Shown here piece by piece: positions 10,101 to 12,867 of a DNA stretch of 12,867 bases. The position numbers and the translations under genes were made by a program. Origin of the DNA: Phoronis pallida (lineage: Eukaryota; Phoronida; Phoronidae). The number at the start of each line of letters is the position of its first letter. Position 1 is the first letter of the stretch. The notes beneath the pieces were generated by a model. That model was given only the letters and a program-made list of their open reading frames with translations. It was not told where the DNA came from and ran no database searches. The stretch lies in the NCBI GenBank assembly GCA_028565715.1, contig JAOXYC010179914.1, positions 1 through 12,867 on the forward strand. Direction: 5' to 3'.

Positions 10101-12300
10101 TGAAATTGAAAAAACTCCTGAAATTAATTGGAACAGAATAATTCAACGGAATGATGTAAATTTACATAGCTAATCAAAGCATTTTTAATGCTGTTCATAG
10201 AACAAATATTTCCCAAATGTATACACCAATATTGAATATCCACAAACATAATTGCAACAATGGTTTTTGAAATCGTAATTATAAAAATACTTCTAAAAGT
10301 TGACTCTTGATCCATTTTATAATGTTGTAGGTTCAACTTGATGAACAACAAAGCGACAGTTACAAAATCAGTTTCAATAGAAGGACTAAATGCAAGATTT
10401 TTGCCAGCTGTGGATGGTCAACTCTTTGCCACAGTTTCACTGCCTGAGCAACTATCAGAAGACACCGACGCTGGGTTGCTAGTGCATCGAAGTGTCACTC
10501 AACATGTCCTTCTTTCCCCCGTTTCATCTCAGAAAGGTTCAAAGGTGTACCAAGCAAAGGTCGAAAACTGTGGAAGGGATTCTGTCATTTTACGACTTTC
10601 GAAGAAGTGTTGTGAAGACCTGTCACTCACCGCGGATTGTTCAGCGAATTTGGAGATTCAATTTCAGATAAATCGGATTCCATTTGCAGAAAAACATTAC
10701 GCTGTTGATCTTCTAAAGTGCATGTCCGTTGTATGTCCTGATATAGCTAAAGCTTACCTACCAAACAGGTACAAGTACGGAATAGAGAGAGAAACTATAG
10801 AGTGAGTATCCTATTACCTAATTTGACGGCAGAGGGTCTTTTATTACCAATCTACATTTGGTTGATTTTCTGACTGTGTTCACTTCTGCGAAATAAATCC
10901 TTTTTGATTTGCATTAGGCCTACTCGTATCAATATGTCCAACCTCAACAGAAGGCTGTTTTAGTACAATTCAAATTTATTGAGTTTTAAATCACTTTTAA
11001 ATTAAGGAATTCAAGATTAAATGACAAGCAGCGAGATGTGGCCAGGGTTGTGATATCTTCAATGGGAACAGTATCACCGCCCGTGGTAGTCTATGGTCCA
11101 TACGGTACGGGCAAAACTGAAACACTGGGAAAAACAGCTATCATTCTGGCATTGTCCGAGCCAAGAGCGAGAATACTGATATGCACGCACGCAAACAGGT
11201 AAGCAACTGCCGTTTCCGTGTCTGAATTGATCCAAACCCTGTTATTATTCATCCTGTTCCCCCATGCATGGGTGCACTTGTATTTTTAGGTTTTTAAAGG
11301 TGTTAAGTCGACACGTGGACCAAATTTAATTGATCGAAGTGCTTTAAAGCTCATTGGACCGATGCAAATACAAAGATGAGTTCATTTTGTCCTTTGGAAA
11401 GCTAAAATCAAGATGGTACCGGTATAGGACATTTTTGAAAAGCAATCGATTTCAAAACTAAACAGAAATACAAGGGTAAGCCGAAATAAACATCTCTTGT
11501 TTTGTCTACATTCTAGCGCTGCTGACATTTTCATCACAAAGCATATTAGTAGATACAACGAAAAGACTTCTCAGCAAAAAATCAGAGCCAAAAGAATTCA
11601 CAATATTGACATTCTACTCAATAGAATTCCGTCAGATGTACGTCCGTATTCTTTGTTACGTGCAAGTAATGATGCTCTAAGGGCCCCAACCAAAGATGAC
11701 ATTCTGGAATCCCAAGTTATCGTCTCTACCATGTCAACTTCTCTAATTCTCAGCCAACTACAACTCCATGGAGCATTTACACACATTTTCATCGATGAAG
11801 CTGCACAGGCACTTGAAGTTGAAGCTATTATACCGCTTACATTGGCAACTGATAAAACATGACTCCTTGCTGGAGATCACAGACAGATGGCGCCAAAAGT
11901 CTATAGTTCTTTAGCAAAGGAGAACAGATTTCACGTTACGCTTCTGGAACGCCTGGTTAGTATGTACGGGCGTTGGAACGAAGAAAAACAAATGTACAGT
12001 CACATGCTTAACGAAAACTACCGTTCACATCAGCAAATTCTGAAGTTTATTTCTGAAGTATTCTACGGTGGTGAAGATGTCCTCAAGTGTAGAACTGCAG
12101 ATGAAACCCACAGCGTGGAACCAATGCAATTCTACTGTGTTGAGGGTGAAGAATCACAGGAAGACAGCACAAACTATTCTAACCTTTCTGAAGTTTACCA
12201 GATCACGGAGATTGTTAAAAGCCTCTGTAGCGATTGGCCAAAAGAATGGGGTCAACGAGATCTAAAACAAGTTGCTGTTGTTACCTGCTATAGTGATCAG
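911..12300 (+). CDS. HELZ-family zinc-finger RNA helicase, partial multi-exon gene (18 exons)
   Basis: Joined exons: 911-1129, 1738-1792, 3478-3614, 4689-4784, 5099-5140, 5199-5576, 5710-5890, 6290-6685, 6883-7171, 7501-7681, 8284-8391, 8772-8904, 9067-9120, 9467-9671, 9899-10084, 10331-10801, 11007-11198, 11517-12300. All junctions are AG/GT and phase-compatible; the total is 1369 codons. Seen: TPR-like N-terminus, basic linker, CCCH-C2H2-CCCH fingers, a HELZ middle domain, and SF1 motifs GPYGTGKT, DEAA, GDHRQ and NYRSH. Known for the family: vertebrate HELZ is a cytoplasmic UPF1-like helicase linked to poly(A)-binding protein and the CCR4-NOT deadenylase; HELZ2 is a larger relative described as a nuclear-receptor coactivator. 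Inferred role: RNA binding and remodelling in mRNA decay or translation control. The start codon and C-terminal part lie outside the window. Odd: one in-frame TGA at 11860 (codon 1223 of the joined exons). It could be HELZ, HELZ2-like or a lineage-specific paralogue, so no symbol is given. Confidence 0.88.
1130..1737 (+). other. intron 1, no recognised content
   Basis: 608 bp between exons 1 and 2. I see no repeat, conserved ORF or RNA gene. The ORF at 1460-1648 lacks similarity I can recognise and is treated as chance. Confidence 0.6.
1738..1792 (+). CDS. exon 2: short TPR-helix exon
   Basis: Acceptor TGTATAG (1736-1737) and donor GTAAGT at 1793. Of the three frames, the one that continues exon 1 in phase 0 is open and reads PMISRAVSLVDVLKQCRR; at least one other frame meets a stop. 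It leaves one base (G) that completes an Ala codon with exon 3. The amphipathic helix fits the TPR region between exons 1 and 3. Confidence 0.7.
1979..2431 (-). pseudogene. inverted copy of the Penelope GIY-YIG/3' region (left arm)
   Basis: On the - strand, KPKDITPLDHRCGVVYQVDC is followed by ASCEASYIGESGRQLRTR, then DFPRKIREAIQIRRK and GLDLPPCFNSVIDTHAPYHS, the C-terminal tail of Penelope-like proteins. It is collinear with 2983-3383 in reverse orientation with a few percent mismatch, and its frame is better preserved than the right copy's. Its inner edge abuts the RT fragment at about 2432. Confidence 0.85.
2026..2060 (-). ncRNA. possible hammerhead-ribozyme relic at the element's 3' end
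   Basis: On the - strand CTGATGA (2054-2060) is followed by an imperfect 7-bp stem (GACAGCC with GGCAGTC, 2033-2052) and then AAAAGTC. This is the order CUGANGA, stem II, (G)AAA of short hammerhead ribozymes known from Penelope-like elements. The G of GAAA is missing and the stem has a mismatch, so it is at best degenerate. Confidence 0.3.
2434..2982 (+). pseudogene. Penelope-like reverse transcriptase fragment
   Basis: The frame from 2434 gives MEFFEQLALRSSNISPRIW then RRYVDDTF; YVDD (2497-2508) is the catalytic aspartate motif of the RT palm. LDSLIVRNPDGSFTSHHPLQ follows, with about a dozen residues of the usual family sequence between SF and SHHPL missing in frame. Further on SIVTK is cut by TAA, after which EDRVSENQILDSTLSACGY and VIVLPYAQGISEKLYRIYKK continue in shifted frames. 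The fingers and most of the palm are absent, so this is a relic. Confidence 0.87.
2983..3383 (+). pseudogene. GIY-YIG endonuclease domain and 3' end of Penelope-like element (right arm)
   Basis: Residues GIVYQVDCASCEASYIGESG then RQLRTRIDEH form a GIY-YIG nuclease with the Penelope-type Cys pair between GIVY and YIG. The frame breaks after DEHKTCLK; the remainder (HAHIYDHDINWESVKI and a DFPRKIREAIQIRR-type region) is present with frameshifts up to about 3330. The 3' tip lacks about 40 bp found in the left copy. Confidence 0.85.
3478..3614 (+). CDS. exon 3: tetratricopeptide repeat
   Basis: Acceptor CATCTTTTAG at 3476-3477; a TGA in frame at 3456 rules out an earlier start. With the G left by exon 2 it reads A-LEVSPNSFQIRKLYGISL followed by YRDSKFDEAESALESALQLV, a good TPR with the usual small and aromatic helix positions. 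It ends in phase 0 at GTAAGT (3615). A dead Penelope-like element lies in the intron just upstream. Confidence 0.82.
3823..3973. repeat. 15-bp inverted repeat enclosing a 14-bp palindrome
   Basis: CTTTTTCTCACATGA (3823-3837) and its exact complement (3959-3973) bracket 121 bp that includes the perfect palindrome GTTATCGCGATAAC (3848-3861). Partial complementarity may continue outward (TATTCATTATA versus ATTGAATAATATA). Probably a small decayed MITE; the family is not recognised. Confidence 0.55.
4154..4649. mobile_element. foldback element made of 16-bp units, flanked by 10-bp direct repeats
   Basis: About two dozen copies of a 16-bp unit (consensus AGCTCTATGTTCCGAC) lie mostly in + orientation up to ~4495 and in reverse from ~4496 to 4645. 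Two internal hairpin modules have complementary TCGGAAyATAGAACC / GGTTCTATGTTCCGA arms around a T-rich spacer (4305-4355, 4389-4440). The ends (GGTTACAGCTCTAT and GGGGACTGCTCTAT read inward) form imperfect terminal inverted repeats. CGCATGAACT occurs on both sides (4144-4153, 4650-4659), as a 10-bp target-site duplication would. No coding sequence; peptides in every frame are translations of the repeat. Confidence 0.8.
4689..4784 (+). CDS. exon 4: helical segment after the TPR
   Basis: Acceptor AAATTGCAG (to 4688) and donor GTTTGT at 4785. It is 32 codons, phase 0 at both ends, beginning FAEIQRYLSEVKNVKRQHEN. It continues the TPR helix of exon 3 and is charged. The upstream intron ends only ~40 bp after the 16-bp-repeat foldback element. 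Confidence 0.75.
4785..5098 (+). other. intron 4, no recognised content
   Basis: 314 bp between exons 4 and 5. I see no repeat, ORF or RNA gene in it. Confidence 0.5.
5099..5140 (+). CDS. exon 5: candidate 42-nt microexon
   Basis: Flanked by acceptor TTTTTATAG (5097-5098) and a strong donor GTGAGT (5141). It encodes PRNLESGLKYIKLS, is phase 0 at both ends and has no stop. Because exons 4 and 6 also join directly in phase 0, this exon could be constitutive, alternatively spliced or spurious. Confidence 0.5.
5199..5576 (+). CDS. exon 6: Lys/Ser-rich disordered linker
   Basis: Acceptor TTATTTCAG (5197-5198), donor GTAAGT at 5577; 126 codons, phase 0 at both ends. It starts TYKPHPKKKEKTGGKIKTKN, so it is strongly basic, then becomes Ser/Thr/Pro-rich (for example SSLTSSRSSSVFSEPTCPK). 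This looks like a disordered spacer between TPR and zinc fingers, possibly carrying a nuclear-localisation or RNA-contact patch. Other frames across it are shadows. Confidence 0.82.
5710..5890 (+). CDS. exon 7: basic linker
   Basis: Acceptor GTTTTTAAG (5708-5709). The frame DVRPKATVPKKDPVQASDRG continues the basic, low-complexity linker for 60 codons. The end is set at donor GTACGA (5891) because the leftover A joins GT of exon 8 to give AGT (Ser). The donor is weaker than most in this gene, so the 3' edge is uncertain by a few bases. Confidence 0.65.
5891..6289 (+). other. intron 7, no recognised content
   Basis: 399 bp of AT-rich sequence between exons 7 and 8 with no repeat, ORF or RNA gene that I can identify. 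Its acceptor is followed at once by GTAAAT. Confidence 0.5.
6290..6685 (+). CDS. exon 8: linker end, Cys/His finger and first CCCH zinc finger
   Basis: Acceptor ACTTTTCAG (6288-6289), donor GTAAGT at 6686; phase 1 at both ends. Two zinc-binding groups are visible. The first (6424-6498) has C-x2-C and a later C-x3-H (CVRGH). The second (6592-6640) is CNHSKGCHRGTSCIFPH, a C-x5-C-x5-C-x3-H finger followed by SSAEVEVWTWL, the acidic/Trp tail that follows CCCH fingers in HELZ, HELZ2 and ZC3H7. CCCH fingers of this kind bind RNA. The first Cys spacing is shorter than the usual x7-x8. Confidence 0.87.
6883..7171 (+). CDS. exon 9: C2H2 zinc finger and start of second CCCH finger
   Basis: Acceptor CTTGTTTTAG (6881-6882), donor GTGAGT at 7172; phase 1 in, phase 2 out. 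An acidic opening (DLDIEDVVESSDWEE) leads to CRLCNKTCNGANQFEVH-KASNLH at 7011-7079, a C-x2-C-x12-H-x5-H matrin/U1-type C2H2 finger, often a double-stranded-RNA binder. The exon ends in MCQ; that Cys (7164-7166) is the first ligand of the next CCCH finger, split by the intron. Confidence 0.88.
7172..7500 (+). other. intron 9, no recognised content
   Basis: 329 bp splitting the second CCCH finger. The - strand ORF across it has no recognisable similarity. Donor GTGAGT, acceptor TTTCAG. Confidence 0.5.
7501..7681 (+). CDS. exon 10: second CCCH zinc finger
   Basis: Acceptor TTTCATTTCAG (to 7500), donor GTAAGT at 7682. With MCQ from exon 9 it gives C-x8-C-x11-C-x3-H (last ligands CPYAH at 7556-7570). 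SKEELKEWQDRIRSRSEMRF follows, closely matching the HSQEELAEWQKR tail of the single CCCH finger of vertebrate HELZ. The x11 spacing is longer than the usual x5. Ends in phase 0. Confidence 0.87.
7818..8078. mobile_element. 261-bp MITE with ~80-bp terminal inverted repeats
   Basis: Left arm 7818-7898 (starts ATATTTTCACCC) and right arm 7999-8078 (ends GGGTGAAAATAT) are reverse complements over about 80 bp with few mismatches, including GGACGACGCTTTGAGCATGC and its complement. TA lies directly outside both ends (7816-7817, 8079-8080), as in Tc1/mariner-type MITEs. No ORF. It is in intron 10. Confidence 0.8.
8164..8203. repeat. 9-bp hairpin TGATCAGCT / AGCTGATCA
   Basis: Perfect 9-bp arms (8164-8172, 8195-8203) with a 22-nt loop, between the MITE and exon 11. 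Function unknown; it may be chance or part of a decayed element. Confidence 0.4.
8203..8300. repeat. 14-bp direct repeat copying the 5' end of exon 11
   Basis: ACCACATCAATTGA occurs exactly at 8203-8216 (intron) and 8287-8300 (coding). The ~70 bp between them includes a TTGTA-rich simple stretch. This fits a small duplication or an insertion flanked by a target duplication that rebuilt the exon boundary. Confidence 0.55.
8284..8391 (+). CDS. exon 11: HELZ middle domain, beta-rich segment
   Basis: Acceptor ATCTTATCAG (8282-8283), donor GTATGT at 8392; 36 codons, phase 0 at both ends. It includes VLLAFGKKQVDWNFTITVK, which aligns with the HELZ stretch just after the CCCH finger (pattern KxxxxWTFxLxxK). 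The intron before it carries a MITE and a 14-bp copy of this exon's 5' end. Confidence 0.8.
8392..8771 (+). other. intron 11, small GC-rich patch only
   Basis: 380 bp. A GC-richer stretch near 8625-8685 (CTCGAGGCGGGGTTCGGTGG and beyond) stands out in the AT-rich intron and may be a repeat relic. I see no tRNA fold or ORF there. Confidence 0.35.
8772..8904 (+). CDS. exon 12: HELZ middle domain
   Basis: Acceptor TTAGAATCAG (8770-8771). It reads LEKVCLLRSMSLRYFSLSTQ, matching the RVALLYDAHRPHFSI segment of HELZ. The donor at 8905 (GTACCT) is weak and leaves phase 1. No other good in-frame GT occurs before the stop that follows. Confidence 0.75.
9067..9120 (+). CDS. exon 13: HELZ middle domain (acceptor ambiguous)
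   Basis: The frame DWTNFDHSRAFMNRIVPY is clear and continues across the next junction. I place the acceptor at CCCAACTAG (9065-9066) because it alone matches phase 1 from exon 12 and keeps the FS-to-W distance close to HELZ (24 versus 23 residues). The stronger-looking TTGTTTGCAG (to 9050) and GCGCAG (to 9056) would enter in phase 0 and break the frame unless exon 12 ends elsewhere. Donor GTGAGT at 9121, phase 1. Confidence 0.6.
9250..9415. mobile_element. ~166-bp foldback MITE
   Basis: CGTATAACCCC (9251-9261) is matched by GGGGTTATACG (9404-9414). The arms continue with GAGCGCATG and GCCTATA and their complements. TA flanks both ends (9248-9249, 9416-9417). Internally, variants of TAGGCGCATGNGCCTAT recur. 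It lies in intron 13, about 50 bp before the acceptor of exon 14. Confidence 0.7.
9467..9671 (+). CDS. exon 14: HELZ middle domain
   Basis: Acceptor CTAATTAAAG (9465-9466), donor GTAGGA at 9672; phase 1 in, phase 2 out. It reads DIYNIKVMYNNEMFGAFDQS then VCFDFG, matching the HELZ stretch with YKVGIAFNTEIFGTFRQ and VFDFG. A charged region follows (VNWVKKSKADHEVNTWTD). Confidence 0.88.
9899..10084 (+). CDS. exon 15: HELZ middle domain, linker into helicase
   Basis: Acceptor TTATATTTTCAG (9897-9898), donor GTATTT at 10085; phase 2 at both ends. It contains VRRYPIPDDVIDSSL and YKDRMHKLLYLEEIEQTKFI, which align with the HELZ sequences RYQIPLSADQL and [20 protein letters not shown]. This conserved segment precedes the stalk/1B domain of UPF1-like helicases. 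Confidence 0.9.
10331..10801 (+). CDS. exon 16: helicase 1B-like beta-barrel region
   Basis: Acceptor AATGTTGTAG (to 10330), donor GTGAGT at 10802; phase 2 at both ends. Matches to HELZ include DGQLFATVSLPEQLSEDTDA (HELZ: [20 protein letters not shown]), VYQAKVENCGRDSVILRLS, and FQINRIPFAEKHYAVD (HELZ: FQLNRLPLCEMHYALD). This is the OB/1B-like insertion that contacts RNA in UPF1-type enzymes. Confidence 0.92.
11007..11198 (+). CDS. exon 17: helicase motifs Q, I (Walker A) and start of Ia
   Basis: Acceptor TTTAAATTAAG (to 11006), donor GTAAGC at 11199; phase 2 at both ends. RLNDKQRDVARVVISSM is the Q-motif region. GPYGTGKT (11095-11118) is the P-loop that binds ATP-Mg through Lys and Thr. RILICTHAN begins motif Ia and is completed by SAAD in exon 18, the same arrangement as ICTHSNSAAD in HELZ. 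Confidence 0.93.
11199..11516 (+). other. intron 17, no recognised content
   Basis: 318 bp splitting helicase motif Ia. Only a short palindrome CCCATGCATGGG near 11262 stands out. No ORF or RNA gene. Confidence 0.5.
11517..12300 (+). CDS. exon 18: helicase motifs Ia-IV with an in-frame TGA
   Basis: Acceptor CTACATTCTAG (11515-11516), donor GTAAGA at 12301. In order: SAADIFI (motif Ia), DEAAQA (DEAA at 11794-11805, motif II, Walker B), GDHRQ (11872-11886, motif III), NENYRSH (NYRSH 12016-12030, motif IV) and VAVVTCYSDQ (12271-12300). The reading frame is open over 261 codons except for one TGA at 11860-11862, between ATDKT and LLAGDH, where HELZ has Arg. Ends in phase 0; RecA domain 2 (motifs V-VI) must lie beyond the window. 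Confidence 0.92.
11860..11862 (+). other. in-frame TGA within the helicase core
   Basis: Conserved coding sequence continues in the same frame on both sides (ATDKT before, LLAGDHRQMAPKVYS after), so no frameshift is involved. The family residue here is Arg and a single CGA-to-TGA transition explains the codon. Read as a stop, it would remove motifs III to VI. Confidence 0.95.
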
Positions 12301-12447
12301 GTAAGATGTTGGGTCTTTTTACCTCTGTATCTATGATTAAACTGCTCTACACGAGATCAGAAATGTTTTATATTTTCAAACTTTCTGGTGGCTGTGAGCG
12401 TCTGTAGAGTTGAAATAAAAACAACAACTGTTTTAAGCGACATGTTT

Positions 12448-12464
12448 TGACGAACCTCTCGTCA
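12448..12464. repeat. short hairpin TGACGA / TCGTCA
   Basis: Perfect 6-bp arms around ACCTC, within CATGTTTTGACGAACCTCTC and following bases. On the - strand this reads CTTGAGAATGACGAG then TTCGTCAAAACATGTCG, similar in layout to conserved 3' motifs of Penelope-like elements. Could be a repeat fragment; weak evidence. Confidence 0.3.
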
Positions 12465-12483
12465 TTCTCAAGCTTTATTGCAG

Positions 12484-12559
12484 AATGGCTAAATGCCAAG
12501 CCGTATGGCTAAATGCAACAGTGGGAACGATAATACATACGGCTTGGCACTTAGCCATT
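12484..12559. repeat. 24-bp inverted repeat next to the LTR
   Basis: Arms 12484-12507 and 12536-12559 are complementary at 23 of 24 positions (AATGGCTAAATGCCAAGCCG and onward), with a 28-nt spacer in which GGCTAAATGC is repeated. The right arm ends at the first base of the LTR. Confidence 0.7.
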
Positions 12560-12712
12560 GTAGTGTCTATCAGGAGTAAGCTCCCCTGTTCGTATATTAG
12601 ATTTGGCCCTCCGATAGACGGCGTTGTAGAATAAAAGTCGTTCGTTATTTTTCTCTCATATTTCGTTGTTTATATCAATTGTGAGTCTACGAGATAGACT
12701 CACGATACAACA
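12559..12712 (+). mobile_element. 5' LTR of a Gypsy-type retrotransposon
   Basis: 154 bp starting TGTAGTGTC and ending GATACAACA, giving TG...CA ends with imperfect inverted tips. A tRNA-Ser-like primer site follows 2 bp later and a gag start 52 bp later. It contains AATAAA near 12632 and a perfect 9-bp hairpin (GTGAGTCTA, loop CGAGA, TAGACTCAC at 12681-12703). The short length fits compact Gypsy lineages such as Mag. Same orientation as the host gene; the 3' LTR is beyond the window. Confidence 0.72.
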
Positions 12713-12714
12713 TC

Positions 12715-12724
12715 TGGCGACGAG
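12715..12724 (+). promoter_or_regulatory. primer-binding site, tRNA-Ser type
   Basis: TGGCGACGAG begins 2 bp after the LTR's CA. It equals the complement of CTCGTCGCCA, the 3' end plus CCA of a tRNA-Ser(GCT), which primes minus-strand synthesis. The match stops after about 10 nt. Confidence 0.65.
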
Positions 12725-12763
12725 AATATTACAGGAACCCAGGGAAGTGACATTTTTTCAAAT

Positions 12764-12867
12764 ATGGCTATGAATTTGCCGAACTTTGATGGTTTTAAAC
12801 TCTATGAATCGGAGCACACGGCCGGGCCAAGATGGCGGACGTGGTTGGATCGTTTTGAAAACATGCT
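12764..12867 (+). CDS. gag start of the LTR retrotransposon (partial)
   Basis: ATG at 12764 opens a frame to the window end, 34 codons plus 2 nt. MAMNLPNFDGFKLYE is followed by GPRWRTWLDRFENML; the pattern F(D/E)-x(n)-RWxxWxxRFEN is typical of Gag N-termini of Mag-like Gypsy elements in invertebrates. It lies directly downstream of the LTR and primer site. No break is seen in the visible part, so the copy may be young. Confidence 0.72.
   Translation, partial: MAMNLPNFDGFKLYESEHTAGPRWRTWLDRFENM

Noticed and set aside
12360-12430. AATAAA-like motif as the end of the helicase gene
   Set aside because: Exon 18 ends in a strong GTAAGA donor and helicase motifs V-VI are still missing, so the gene most likely continues beyond the window.

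Overview
This window is a piece of an intron-rich, AT-rich animal genome. Canonical GT/AG introns, a degraded Penelope-like retroelement with a GIY-YIG endonuclease, a Gypsy-type LTR element with a tRNA-Ser-like primer site and several foldback MITEs point to an invertebrate. A marine group such as molluscs is plausible, but that last step is inference and the sequence does not prove it.

One host gene runs along the + strand from about 911 to at least 12300. I assemble 18 exons with compatible phases, 4107 spliced nt or 1369 codons. Both ends lie outside the window. The predicted protein has N-terminal TPR-like helices, a Lys/Ser-rich linker, a zinc-finger block (Cys/His finger, CCCH, C2H2, CCCH), a HELZ-type middle domain, and the first part of a UPF1-like superfamily 1 helicase core (Walker A, DEAA, GDxxQ, NYRSH). 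This is a HELZ/HELZ2-family RNA helicase. Its N-terminal half also recalls the TPR plus CCCH/C2H2 layout of ZC3H7A/B.

The gene looks intact and conserved except at two points. An in-frame TGA (11860-11862) sits between helicase motifs II and III, in an otherwise uninterrupted 784-nt exon. At the exon 12/13 junction the two acceptors with the best pyrimidine tract break the frame, and a third AG downstream restores it.

The introns carry most of the accessory content. 123-825 is a ~700-bp near-perfect palindrome. 1979-3383 is a dead Penelope-like element with an inverted copy of its GIY-YIG/3' region at the 5' side. 3823-3973 holds a small inverted repeat. 4154-4649 is a foldback element built from about two dozen 16-bp units in both orientations and flanked by a 10-bp direct repeat. 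7818-8078 and 9250-9415 are two MITE-like elements with possible TA duplications. 12484-12559 is a 24-bp inverted repeat ending at the start of an LTR (12559-12712), which is followed by a primer-binding site and the beginning of a gag ORF that runs off the window. No tRNA, rRNA or CRISPR was found.

Long introns in which I see nothing recognisable: 1130-1737, 4785-5098, 5891-6289, 7172-7500, 8392-8771 and 11199-11516.
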